64,000 bases of DNA, taken from the NCBI GenBank assembly GCA_932521035.1, contig OW051493.1, positions 4,216,001 through 4,280,000 on the forward strand, given 5' to 3'. Made by a program: the position numbers and the translations under genes. How positions within the stretch are numbered: position 1 is the stretch's first letter; every line of letters begins with the position of its first letter. This DNA is from Oscheius dolichura. Its lineage: Eukaryota > Nematoda > Chromadorea > Rhabditida > Rhabditidae. The notes below the pieces were generated by a model that saw only the letters and a program-made list of their open reading frames with translations, was not told where the DNA came from and made no database searches. Of the stretch, positions 23,583 through 35,259 are shown piece by piece.

Positions 23583-26178
23583 CTATGGGGAATCTTCGAG
23601 TTGGGTGTCCGTTGTCAGGATACTGGCCAGGGCGGTCAACGGCTCCTTGCTCCGGGGTGGCCGACTCGCATGGGCGCCGTGAACCGCGTCGTCCACCGTC
23701 CGATAGACGCGGTTCCTGTCCACCTCGGTGTAGAAGTCGGTCGCCTCGAATAATCTGATCAAGTCGTCTAAAAACATCTTCTTGTTGTTATCAACAGTCT
23801 TACGTTTGTTTGCCACCAGATAGGTCTGTATGCCGACCGAAGTTAAATCGGTGTAAACCTGAAAACAGCCCTCGCGTGACTAAAAATCAAAGGAATAGAA
23901 CCGTGCGTAGCGTGTTCAGGCCAAGGTAGTCCACGTAGGGGAACCCCCCACAGTCTATCACCAGAGAACAACGGTCCTCGTTCCGTCCGTCGCGTTTCCA
24001 CCGACGACGGGCTGCTCTCAGTTTCTGGAGACTCGTCTTTACATTGGGATACGGTATAAACAGACACTGTCGAAGACATCCTCCGTCTCGGCGGCATTCA
24101 TCTGGGCGATGGTCACAAACGACTCGATCTTCGACCTCTCCCACTTCTTGACACAGGCCCAAATAGCCGCGGTGAAGTTATCTACGCTAGTAAAAATGAG
24201 AGGAGCATCCATCCGAAAGACACAGACGTTGCCCTCGACCATCTCTAGTTCACTCTTCTTCGTCTCCCGAAAACCAGAACCGTCCGAATGGCGAGACAAT
24301 ACGTGCCATCTGGGCCTAAACAGGAAGTGTACTTTCTCCTCCTCACGATGAAAAACATACCACTGTGTACGGATGATGGTGGTGAGGACGGCGAAGACTA
24401 TGGCGATGAGCAGCCCCGGCCCCATGTCATAGCAGACCGTCGACAGGAGACTCACCAACCAGATGGCCTGAAATATTTCCTCTATTGAAGATAAAGGAAT
24501 AACCTACAAAATCAATTTTGAACACCGGCCAGAGGTGCTTGATCTCGGCTATTTTTTCGAACATTCCCTTTTGGGAGACGATGATCATGGCAGCCAGGAT
24601 ACACCGGGGGAGGTATTCGAGGGCCGGGCCGATGTAGAGGATGACGGAGATGAGGGCCAGCGAGGAGAAGAGACACGTCAGCTGGGTCGAGCCGCCGACG
24701 GCAGCCCCGACGACACTACGAGCAAAGCCAGAGGTGAAAGGGAAGACCGGGAAGAAGGAGGACGCCACTCCCACAAAGCCAAGGGCATACAGTTCCTGGA
24801 ATATCAGGTAAGAATGAAGAAGGGCTGTTACCTGGCCATGGTTGATCTTATATTTGTAGCGTTTTTCGACCACCTTGGCTACGGTAATGTGGATGGCCAC
24901 CGCGGTAATGGCGATGGCTGCGGCATTCAAGCCGACGGAGCCAATCAAGTCAAACCGAGGAAGGGTCGGGGGAGGGAATCTGAATTGTCCGAGTTCCTCC
25001 CCCTAAAACTTCCCCTACTCTGTAGGTATGTTTCCCACCACGTTGACGTTGTGTCTTTTCGATAGCTCGGCGTAGTTGGTGGCTGAAGTGCCCACTACAG
25101 CCTGCTAGAATTTGAGAGAGGACGAAAAGAGGCTGACCAGGACGAGTTCGAAGGGAACTGGGAAATGGAAGGCCGTGCTGAGCCAGGGAGAGAGAAATTC
25201 TTTGCCGACAATGAGGAAGACGATCGAGAAGAGGGAGATGGTCAATGTTGGGTAGCGGATTTTGTCGAGATTTTCCCAGAGATCAATTATCCTCTGAGTT
25301 GTATCTATTTGAGGGGCAGACGACTGACTCACATAGTAGAGATACCCAGGGCCAGATCGCCTGGGTAGATCGATGCCAAGAATCTCTCCAATCTGGGCGA
25401 AAAAGACGTGAATGCCGCCGCCGACAACGAATCCAGACATAACCTATCAATAAGAAGGTTTAGAAGGAAAAGACCTCACCTGCTCGGAGAAGAGGGAAGT
25501 CAGCGACTGAAGTCGAAATACAGCCATCAACAGCTGAATTATACCGGCCAGGAAGACGATGGTGGTTGCCACGTGGATCTTCTTGATAGGGTTCGTAATC
25601 ACGTCGGCCCTCCAGTCGCCCGCCCTCAGGTCATCCAGGATAGTCGAGTCACTGTTTCAAATCTATTGCTCTACTCGGGGATACGGTACTTGAGAAAGGT
25701 TCCGTTGAGCATGTCGGAGTAGTCCTCGGGTGCCTCCGTGGTCGTGTGGTTGGCATAGGTCAACGATCCGTTATAGTTAATGACATTGTCGATGGCGGCA
25801 TGGGTCATGAGAGAGAGGACGGCGAATCCACCTGGGGGATACCTATAGGAAGAGGGAAACCTCACCTAGGGCGTTGTGTTTGGATGTACCGAAGAAAATA
25901 TAGAGAAAGGAGGGGAAGATGGCCGTGTAGAGGCCGCAGACAGGGGGCACCCCGGTGATACCGGCCAGGGCGATTCCCTGGGGGACGGAGAAGACGGCCA
26001 TCGTCAGTCCTCCGGAGAGGTCGCCGAAGAAGGAATGGGTCCAGTCATATGTGGGCAGCCACGAGACGATAGGGATGAAGGAGAGCAGCTTGGCCCCGAA
26101 ACGGGACGAAGTCCATTTGTGCCGGGTGACGGTGTATTTCTTCTTGAGCCGTTCTCTTAGGGGATCGGCCGAGAACAT
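23583..26178 (-). CDS. sulp: SLC26/sulfate permease family anion transporter with STAS domain
   Basis: Thirteen exons splice in frame to about 690 residues. After a basic N-terminus come SLC26 helices: DLSGGLTMAVFSVPQGIALA, GVPPVCGLYTAIFPSFLYIF, GTSKHNALGGFAVLSLMT, then a loop with NGS and NHT sites, and helices through DFAIWLVSLLSTVCYDMGPG. The cytoplasmic C-terminus is a STAS domain: CVFRMDAPLIFTSVDNFTAA, then VTIAQMNAAETED, then LVIDCGGFPYVDYLGLNTLR. This family exchanges sulfate, chloride, bicarbonate or oxalate at the plasma membrane. Intron removal restores frame at each internal stop; for example a 38-bp intron turns LKYRIPE-stop into FLNDSTILDD. ATG 26178 is the first Met. The frame stays open a little upstream (HTAFPSRRP) without an ATG, so a further 5' exon is possible. 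It is convergent with GAPDH, 115 bp apart. Confidence 0.93.
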
Positions 26179-26790
26179 CGGGCGACGGGAGGGGAAGGCG
26201 GTGTGCAAATGACCAACCAACTAATTCTACGAGTAAATAGGACTCGGGGAAGCCACGGTCACTGGAAAAAAACTTTGATGGGGAGGAGGAAATAACAGTT
26301 TATCGAAGTTCGGCCATTTCTTATTTGGGCATGATCTACCGCAATCTATTCAACCAATGTACAGTGGGTTCAAGCGAATGGGCCTCGACTATGACTGCTT
26401 GCAGGCGTTGCTTGAGTAGCGCAGGTTTTGAAATAAAATGCGCCGATGCCGTTGGATTACTGTAGCTATTACCAAAATCGTTTTGATGCATAATTTTCCA
26501 TTACTGATGCTTTCTCGTGTTTTATTGCCATCGAATTACTACAGAGCAAAAGCAAAAATAACAAGAATCGAGCTGCATACATGATTTTCCGAAAATACAT
26601 CAAAACTGACGATTTTGTATCAAAGATTATTTTTTGACGAGTTATTTGATCATCCACATATCAAAATGATCCTCTCGGCGTGCTTATTTTATTGTAGTAA
26701 AAAGTAAATGATATAAATGTCAGCAAGAAGAGAAGAGAACTATTTTACTTCAAAAATCATGAAACATTCGAAAAATTTCGTGCAAGACGT
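26179..26790. other. AT-rich intergenic segment with imperfect inverted repeat
   Basis: This stretch is clearly more AT-rich than the DNA before it. Sequences near 26477-26505 (AAAATCGTTTTGATGCAT) and 26582-26620 (reverse complement reads AAAATCGTCAGTTTTGATGT) form an imperfect inverted repeat with a short centre, which may be a decayed MITE. No gene was found. Confidence 0.35.
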
Positions 26791-28256
26791 TTACGCGTAA
26801 TCTAAATTTGTTGGAATTTCCAACAAATTCAAAACCTGCGCTACTGTTCTTTTAACCATCTGGTAGTTGTCCAGATGAGCAGTGACGTATTCATACAGGG
26901 CCGATGCGTCGTAGGCTATTTTGTCAGGGAGGAACTCGTCCACCCAGTGGGTGACGACGGTGTAAATGTCTTTCTTCGAAGTCCAACGACCAGAACAGAG
27001 CAGCTGAAATACGGTAAAGAACCTGCTTAACTCAGACATACCTTTCCTACAACGTGATGTTCCGTCAGTGTGAGGAAAGCGTCGGGAGTGTCTACCACAA
27101 AACTGTCATTCTCCTGTGAAGATGACTATAGAAACGGCAGTGTCTGTCTCGTGGACTTACCGTGTTTCGAGATCGTCGAATTCTCCATTTTGCCAGGTCC
27201 AACTCATTCATTTCGCTTTGTGATAAGAATGTTTCTCTTCGATAAACTGGCAGTCGAAAATATCGCAAAGTTGGGTTGGTGGCAGCGATTAGATGCTGAA
27301 GAATATGGTGCATTGCCTCTAACTGGCCCTGAAATGGATAGGACAGCCGAACCTGGAAAAACCGCGCCAAAGAGGGCATCGTTTCGCTCTCTATCGAGGT
27401 TATCTGGACCGACTCATATTGGGAGAAGACTTGGACATAGTCGGAAGGAACCCATTCGCAAAGCCCGACCTCGATTTGCTTACATCCCTAAAAACATTAG
27501 TCACTGTAGACTATGACCGTTTCTTCTATCGGTGACACTTGGTCATTTACCATGGTGACTGGTTGTTGCAGGGAGCTGTCAAATGATGATGGCAGTACTG
27601 TCATTAGTTCAGGTCCATAAAAAACATTCGTTCTGGATGGAAAAGTTTGATGAAAAACGTCGAGTTCAAAGACTCGAAAGTGAATTTCGGGAATGCATTT
27701 CAAGAGGCGACATTTTATCTTGGCATACCGGAGAAGAGAAGTGAGATCTGTCACCCGAGGCTCAGGGCTGCCTTCCTGGAACTTTCGGGATGACACGTTG
27801 GAAGCTCTCGCCATAGCTCTCCAGTAACACCTATCGTCAAGGATTGGAATAAGCCGGATTCGAGACTACGGACAGACGTGGACCCGGCAATATGGTGCTG
27901 TTCGTGGTACCTATTTTCTATGACATGTCGGAAGAGGGAACACTCCAATCGCTAAAAATAAATTCTGGTATTATAGGGAAACAGGAGAGAATTTATATAC
28001 AAAGAGACATCCATATTATTTAGTCAAAGCCTCGTTGTCTGTTTCTTACCACATTTCCTGATGTATCGACTCGAATAACACAATCAGGGGCATGACGTCT
28101 TTTGGAGCGGGAAATGCCACCCTTTCTGTATTTTTCCGAGTGAAATCATTTATCAGATTACAAGTTTGTCGCATGCGAGAAGCTTCTCGAAATGGCATCT
28201 GGATGGAGGCGATAGTCATCAAAAATACTTTCCCTTTCCCAGTATCTGCGAGACAT
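26791..28256 (-). CDS. Unrecognised fast-evolving nematode protein
   Basis: Joining open segments on the minus strand gives roughly 390 residues. It starts MSRRYWERESIFDDYRLHPD and passes through CVIRVDTSGNVRLECSLF, then VTDLTSLLRYAKIKCRLLKC, then GCKQIEVGLCEWVPSDYVQV. It ends with a segment containing HHVVGKLLCSGRWTSKKD and the C-terminus IPTNLDYA. The second half (26791-27560) is well supported by clean short introns. The 5' third allows two conflicting splice paths; an alternative start at 28219 reads MPFREASRMRQTCNLINDF, which resembles the end of an F-box. Overall it resembles the divergent F-box-type families expanded in nematodes, but I see no decisive motif. It sits in the AT-rich island. 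Confidence 0.5.
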
Positions 28257-29688
28257 TGGCAGAGGAAACTCCGAAAATATCAAAGAATGCCATTATCGAC
28301 GGAGGAACGAGGGATCACTGGATGGAATACTCGAATGGAAATCAATCAATTGCACAGGAAAGCGAAGGGAATGGTCGGCGGGTCCCTAGACCGTGGACCG
28401 ACTCAAAACAAGGAACTTCGACACCTATGGTGTTAGATTTCAGAATGGTCAAATAAATACTTTTGGTTCATTTATTCCACTCATAGTATTTCCCGTTCGG
28501 AGACCTAACTATTCAAATCGACTTATGCAGCAGATTTATCGACAAAATGCCCCAGGTATGTTTTTGTTTCCAAACGTTGAGTATATATATCGGTGGTATC
28601 GATTTATTGGCAGTGTTCTTTCGAGTGTCCGTGTCGAGGTGATGAGTTGTTGTCCTCCTCTGCATCGATTCGCATATATCCGCTGTTTGCCGCTTGTCAG
28701 TCAGTCACCGTCTGGAGTTAGGGCGTGGAACTGGTTTACGAATAGGCCACTAATCGACACTTCGACGGAAACTACCCCAATTTCAATATTTTATCCCTAT
28801 TTGGCCGAGTCAAAAGACTCCCTATCGGAGCCAAAGCCGAGCAATACACGGCCTAATCCCCGCTGTACAGCCGAGATCATCGCGCCACAAAAGGCCGAGA
28901 AGGTCTTGGCAAACATCGTTGTGAGTCAGTCAGCCCACGCCCTACCCTACCAAGGTCATTTCCACCCGTAGTTTCTCAATTAAAAACTGCGACCAACACA
29001 TCAATCAGATTTCCATAGCAAAGTGTTTATTCAACCTTCAACCCAAAATGTACCGAATTTTATTCCGAACAAATTCCCATAAAACGCACGGGGGTGGGGT
29101 CGCCTCGACAATTCGTGACACTCTAATCGCCGGAATAGTTCAGCAAAATGGTGCAGCACCCCCTTTTATTGTTCCCGGAACCGCTCCCAAATCTCATGCA
29201 TCCTTCTGGCTTCTTTTATTCCTCTCATTTTCATTTTATTTCTTTCCATTGTTTTGATGTACACAAAAATAGGCTATATATTTTATTTATACCCATAATA
29301 AAAAGCAATAAATAGAGCGATGACTCAACAGTTACAACGAGCGGTGAACAGGAAAGATTCTGTGTTGTTTATCATCTATTTTCACCAGCTCTCAAATTAC
29401 AATTGCAAAAATAACCAATGGCCAAGTCTATGCGTTCTCTTTTGGAGCAACTATTTCCGGTGGCATGCCGTCTTTTCTCTTGTGCACCCGTGCCCTCCTA
29501 TTGAGCTGTGTTGTTTCTCCCCGTACGCTGCTGTTGTTTGGTCGCAACAGCGACAAAATGCCTGGAAAATCGATGTTCCAGAGTTTTGCTAGCTACTTTC
29601 TCAGCTGTTTTCTTTCTCATTTTGTATATATAATTTAGTTTGTTTTTTCAGAGCAAACTCGGGCAGTTCGCCTACCCCCAGGGGCAAA
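28257..29688. other. Intergenic region, no assignable gene
   Basis: Plus-strand open frames here show no splice-supported protein. A 39-codon minus-strand frame (28797-28916) begins MFAKTFSAFCGAM but has no supporting signals. The end of the region contains a TTTTTTCAG acceptor (about 29643-29651), about 40 bases before the lipid phosphatase start, likely a trans-splice or leader splice site. Confidence 0.4.
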
Positions 29689-32229
29689 ATGATGCAGGAG
29701 GGCCCAAACATCATTCGGATTTCCCGAATAATCTGCGACTTCATAATTTTGGTTGTTTGCGGTGAGTTTTTATTTTAGTTGTTTGTGCGGAATATTTTAT
29801 TTACGTGCATATTTTATAATTTTAGCCGTTCCACTCCTGATTTTCCATGAATTTGTGACCCCTTATAAGCGTGGCTTCTATTGCGATGATGAAACTATCA
29901 GGTTTGTCTGCTTTTGTTTCTTATTTTCGATATTTTGCAGATATCCCGTCGTACAGTCAACTGTACCCAGAGAAATGCTTGTTGTTGTTGGAATCATTAT
30001 TCCTGCTTGTTTGGTAATTAGTTTTATTATTCCCATTTTTGAGTTTTCTTTTTCAGATAATTGGAACCGAAATATTCCGAGCACAAGCATGGGAGCGTAA
30101 GTGTGCCGAAGAATTTAAAACATACCATCTTAAAAACTATTCCGTTCATCGCCTAATAGTTCGGCTCTACTGTTTTATTGGTATGTTCTCTTGAATATCC
30201 ACTAATTCATTTGGTAGGATACTTTTTCCTTGGGATTTGTTTCAATCAACTGATGGTAGATATAGCCAAGTACACGATAGGCCGTCATCGCCCACATTTC
30301 ATGGATGCCTGTAGACCGAATAAAGGCTATACAACGGTAGTTTTAATGTTCACTAATGTTTTTCTGAATTTTAGTGCACAAATCCAGATGAGTACATTCT
30401 TGATTGGACATGTACAAATAATAACACAAAGGTTACTCACGAAGCCCAACTTTCATTCTATTCCGGACACGCCGCCTTCAGTTTCTATGGTGCTTGGTAC
30501 ACATCGGTAAGTTTCTTTTTCTAAAAAAACCAATTAGGGCTATGATGTCTATTCTCCGTAAATTATTATTGTTTTCAGCTCTATCTGCAAGCACGCCTTT
30601 ACCGTCCGCTGTTTTCCCGATTGCTCTTGCCTGTAGTACAGTTTTCTCTTTTTGGAGGAGCAGCATTTGTGGCTCTCAGTCGTGTCTCGGATTACAAGCA
30701 TCACTGGTCTGATGTGTTAGTTGGATCTATTATGGGCAGCACAATTGGAATCTTCGTCGCTCTATTTGTTGCAGAAGTTTTCAAACGACGTGAAATTCCC
30801 ACAGCTGTATTGACCTCGAATGATATGGGACTAATAAGGTATGTATTTTCGCCACGTTTTTATTTCTGCTATTTTTTTTAGAATGGAACGCCGCATAGAT
30901 AATCCAGAAGTTACAACTCATACAGTCACCGTAAATAACGAAATTGATGGGCATGCAAAGGATCATGTTAACCAGCGGCTGTGAGTTTTTTGTTTCATCT
31001 TTTTTTTAACAAGCACATTGCTTGTGCATAATGTACACTATCATGCAAACTAGAAAGGTTAATCATAAGAATGGGATTGGAAAGTAGTGATTCGCTTAGC
31101 ACAGTTTCTCTTAGAGTTATGCTTGTTAATCGACACTAGACTCTTTCCTTATTTGTTAGTCACGTCTCTCATCAACCAGTATTTATGCACGCCTCGATTA
31201 TCCTTTGTCTTCGATAACCCTCTTGCTTCGTTAACGTATCAGCTGTTCCAGAACTTACTTAATCGAGTCCTTGAAATGAGATGAGTATGCTTTCTGGAAC
31301 ATGCTTTTCTGCTCTTTATCATACGGTCCTGGTGTATGCTCGTCCCAATTACACTATCTGACTGTGTCCGTTTTAGAGTTCTCACAGCCGATACGTCCAA
31401 TTATAAAACAGAAGTACATCTGGATCCTATACTTGTTGTTCGAATGCAGTAGTAGATAGTAACTTTGTTCATTATCCTGCCGCTTAGTTACGTGTTGCTC
31501 TGCTCATTTTGCCTCCACGTATGGTTGTGTTTCCAGCCTCGATCTTCATTATATGGACGGGCCGAACGGCGAGAGAACCCACTACATGGATCATTACTAG
31601 CCGGTTAATTCTTTCGCTTTCTGTGTTTTCATATGTGCCTTTCGAACCTCCTTTCCTTGCATTTATAGGTAGCTTCGCTCTTCCTCTGGGGCGTCTCTTC
31701 ACCTTTAGTTCCATAATAAATATTGTCTCCCATGTTCTCTCAGGCGACTCATATGAACAGCGAGGCATTTGATTGATAATAACGCTGCAATAGTTGGCAT
31801 AACCGCCTAACTCCGAGTCTTTTGCACATCGAAGTAGGCGGTTTCAGTAGTATGCAGTCAATAGATGTCAGCGATTGGTACTCAGCTCGAGATGACTTTT
31901 CTGAATACCCTTACTCGGACGGTACTTCGGCCTGTACAGCGTTCTACTCTTTGAGATCTGATCCCAGTTTTACTAGGGCATACGTTTAACCTTGACATTT
32001 CATGATTACAGGTGTATTTTGTTCCGGTGCCATGATAGAAACATGTGATAGTTTATAATAGAAATAAAAATTAAAACTAATCCAAGTTCAGGATGTGCAC
32101 TAAACTGCCTGCAAAAAATATGGTTAATTTTTTTCTATTTTCAGAGTGAAAGAGCCTACAGATCTGTCAACTACTAAGTCAAGCAGCTCAACCAATGAAG
32201 CCCGTCGCCAGTATTTCCAAGCAGTATAA
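29689..32229 (+). CDS. PAP2-family phospholipid (lipid phosphate) phosphatase
   Basis: Nine exons give about 340 residues with six predicted membrane helices. The three catalytic motifs of lipid phosphate phosphatases are intact: KYTIGRHRP (C1), [11 protein letters not shown] (C2) and [13 protein letters not shown] (C3, with catalytic His). The N-terminal half has [20 protein letters not shown], typical of LPP/Wunen proteins, and a glycosylation site (NNNT) in the loop before C2. The family removes phosphate from lysophosphatidic acid, phosphatidic acid and related lipids at the outer membrane surface. Introns are 37-72 bp except the last (30981-32144, 1164 bp). If that intron is retained the protein ends at once (CGG CTG TGA); if it is spliced, a Ser-rich tail [16 protein letters not shown] is added. 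Codons and introns are AT-rich compared with distant neighbours. ATG 29689 is followed by a second Met. Confidence 0.93.
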
Positions 32230-32436
32230 AGCCCTCCCTCCCTGATTAACCACGCCTTCGCTTCTGTTTGTACACATCACCTTTCTTTCCACTTTGTATT
32301 GTTGCTGAGATTGAACACAATTTCTGTACTCCTTATTGTAGCTTTAACTAACCATTTAGCCTATTATTGTAAATAGTACGCTTAATAATTTATTGCTTTG
32401 GCTTGTATTGCACCGAAGATATTACTCGTGTTGATG

Positions 32437-33237
32437 TTAGACATCTCTATCGACTGTCTTCCTTGCGAAATCTCTGTCCACGACAGCTTCTCGGTCGTCT
32501 GTATTTCCATCTACTTTCACTGCTTTCGCCTCTCCGTCATGTGGCACACTTGGAGCAATTTGGACAGTTTTTCCCCCAGAGTTGGCTCTGGCCCGCTCCT
32601 TTCGGTGCTTCTTCTTGAGCAGAAGTCTCGTGACTTTCTTCATCTTCTTCAAACTATCCACTATAAGGGTCGTCGTGGATTCCTTTCCTGCCAGAGACTT
32701 CGCGAAGCGTTCTTCCTCCGCCTTCGCATTGTCTGTTCGCACCAATTTGGCAGTTCCCTTCACTGGCTCTTTGCTCACACTTTCTTGTTCTTTTATCTTT
32801 ATCTAAAAACAATAAATATACGAAAGAAACATGTGTACCTTTTTTATTTTGATGGCAAGAGGAACGGTCAAGCCGTCGAGGAACTTGCTGGGCGCGGCCA
32901 GGATGGACTTCCTCTTCAACAGACGTCGGCGCTTACGAGACATCTTGCCCGAAACCTTGTTTTTTGACGGGACACTGAGTTGGGCATCAGAATCCAGACG
33001 GAGGTGTCGAATTCTCTGCGAAAAACCAGAGGGATGAAGAGGAACCGAAAGAGAGCCGAAGGAGCTCAGGGAAGATAGGTGAGGCATTTCCAACAATGAG
33101 GGCAGGATCTGAAGGTAAGAAGTCAACTGATGTATAGGGTGGATGGATACCGTCTTTTCAGGCAGTTTCGACTTGGTGGTCGGGCTATTTGTGGTGCTAT
33201 CACTAGAAGAAGCCGGGAATTTGAAGGAGTCCAGCAT
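32437..33237 (-). CDS. Basic Lys/Arg-rich, probably nuclear protein
   Basis: Three exons give about 240 residues. The N-terminal third is Ser/Pro/Leu-rich, the middle has nuclear-localisation-like clusters (KMSRKRRRLLKRKS, LAIKIKKIKIKEQ), and the C-terminal third has KKMKKVTRLLLKKKHRKERA and a charged end. No enzyme motif is visible. Such composition is common in nucleolar or ribosome-biogenesis factors, but that is only inference. The ATG at 33237 lies 30 bases after the stop of the mucin-like gene upstream on the same strand, and the gap contains TATTTCAG, a trans-splice acceptor candidate, so the two look like an operon. An earlier out-of-frame ATG lies 11 bases upstream of it. It converges with the lipid phosphatase gene. 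Confidence 0.65.
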
Positions 33238-33267
33238 CTTATCGTCATGAGCCTCTGAAATACTTAT

Positions 33268-34986
33268 TTACGCCTTCTGCTCCATATAAAACGGACTATC
33301 TTCAGCCTGGGGGATCAAAAAGTCATCCGTTCGGGGAAGAGCAGTATTGGCGAAGGGCTGCATCATGGCGGGAACTCGGGTAGCCTCGGATGTCGGCATG
33401 GCCGTAGAGGTCACCTCGCCCGAGAGTTTCTTGGCCAGTGCCAGTTTTCTTCTTTTGTGAACTCCCATGGACTGCTCGAAGAAGAGATGCAGCGGAACGA
33501 TGTTCGTGCCCACTTTGAAGGGCTCCTCCCGGAAACGGGACAGCTCCTTCTCCAGGACTTCGATATCGGCTTTGGTCTGGAAAGGAAAATGGTAAGGAGG
33601 GAAGGGAGACACCCACCGGTTCGGCTGTAGTACTCGGCCAAGGAGTTGTAGTGGTGGTAGTTCTTGGTTTACGAGTGGTAGTAGGGGCAGCGGTGGAAGG
33701 CTTGGTGGTTGGTTCAGTGGTGGTCGTGGAGGTAGGGCGACGGGTAGAGACCGTGGCAGGCGGGGTGACGTCCTCCGTGACGAAGGAGTCCTCCTCGGTC
33801 ACGCTGTTTTCATCCTCGCTGAAGGCAAAAGGGGGCAGTTCCAGCTCTCCTGAAGTGGGATGTTCTCTACTAGAACAGTCACCCACCCTCCGAATTGTGA
33901 ATCAGTTCAAGTTCCTTGTTCCTGACTCCGAATGCTATTCCCTTGCTGGAGAGCTTCTTCAAAAGGCGGAGTTCTTCTATCGGAGACAGGCGGTCCTCTG
34001 TCAAATTCTTTCTTGAGAAAGAAGGAGGGATACCCACCAGGAGTAGGGAGAGGCGTTGTGCTTCTGACGATCTTCAGAATCTCCAGCCTTTTCAAGGTGG
34101 TCGGCCTGGCTGTGGTCTCCCTCGTTGTCGACTCCTCCGTAGTGGTGGTCTCAGTTGTGGCCCTCGTTGTCGACTCCTCCGTAGTGGTGGTCTCAGTTGT
34201 GGTCGTCTCTGCTGTGGCAGTTGTCTTCTCCTCCGTTGTCGCTGTCTCCTTCCCTGAATCCCCTTCACTCTATCCTCTCACCACATCACCCACCCTCCTT
34301 TGTCTCCGAGGAGAAGTTCTCATCTGCGAAGTCGCTACCCGTCGTGGTGGCTTCTTTCGCCCCTTCGGCTGAAAAGTCTCCCATAAAGAGCCAAGAATTC
34401 CCCTACTTGTGGCCTTGGTGATAAGCACCCGCCGCATCGTCTCGGTTGCTTTCTCATCATGGTTGAAACTTTTCTGCAGCGTTTCAAAATCCGGCGGTCT
34501 AGCAGCCGGAGGTCCAGCCGAAGCCGCCACGGCCTATAAAAATTAAAGCGTTCTCTCTAAAAAAAATATTTGAAGGGATCCGTATCCAGTTTACGACAAC
34601 GTCATAAACACGACGGGAACACCTAGGACAATCGACTTTTGTGTCTAGCAGAGAGATATTAGCGAGATTAGATCAGGATGCAGGAACCGAGAGCGATTGT
34701 CCGGGAAATAGGTAGTGGACAGGGCAAAGGCCAGTCAATGACACTTTGGAGACGCCCAGAGCCACTGCCAAAGTATACTAGGGGGCAAATACCCTTATTC
34801 TTATATTGAATTCATAATAGGCTCTATAAAATGCGAAAAATAAAGAAAATGGTAATTTTGCCCTTCTCTTCCAATAACTTTCAAACCCCTAAAGCCGTGG
34901 CACTGGAGCGCCCCTTGGTATAAACTTTTAGTGGATAAACGTACTTGTAGGAGAAAGGAGAGCAGAAGCAGCGTGACGACGGCCAT
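33268..34986 (-). CDS. Secreted mucin-like Thr-rich protein
   Basis: Six exons give about 390 residues. A signal peptide (MAVVTLLLLSFLLQAVAASA) is split by a 410-bp first intron. Then follow a short charged part, a Thr/Glu-rich tract with two exact 42-bp repeats (34119-34202), a conserved-looking helix (EDRLSPIEELRLLKKL, KGIAFGVRNKELEL), a second Thr/Pro-rich tract, and a C-terminal charged domain beginning TKADIEVLEKELSRFREEPF. Thr-rich tracts of this sort are expected to carry O-linked sugars on extracellular or cuticle-surface proteins. The family is not recognised. A TTGTTCAG acceptor sits 7 bases before the ATG. It is likely the first gene of a pair with the basic protein gene. Confidence 0.75.
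34119..34202 (-). repeat. Two exact 42-bp tandem repeats in the mucin tract
   Basis: Two adjacent copies of a 42-bp unit (plus strand begins CCCTCGTTGTCGACTCC) encode a 14-residue Thr/Glu unit of the type TTETTTTEESTTR. Exact identity at the DNA level shows a recent duplication and makes length variation between individuals likely. Confidence 0.8.
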
Positions 34987-35259
34987 GACTGGCTGAACAA
35001 AGAAGCACTCTTCCCCGGGAGACGAGGTAAAAAGCTATCGGATACGCGGGCCCAAAAACGGATCGACGTCCACGATCGTACGCTGACGATTTTCAGGTTC
35101 AGAGAGAGATCGAGACCGGTCGCAGCTTGACCGCAGCTAGCCCAGAGCTTCCGCACGTTAAACTTTTGAAGGAGAAAAAGCTTTATTGAGGAATGGAAAG
35201 ACCCGTTGAGAAGGCCCGACTGGTACCCGGTTTGGAGAGGGGAATACGGAGGGGGGAGA

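Noticed and set aside
25655-25677. Apparent 23-base intron in the SLC26 gene
   Set aside because: A donor 15 bases earlier (CTCAA|GTACCG) gives a normal 38-base intron and keeps frame.
33323-33886. 187-codon frame on - with Thr repeats
   Set aside because: It reads correctly only in the Thr-rich exon of the mucin-like gene and then runs through an intron in the wrong frame.
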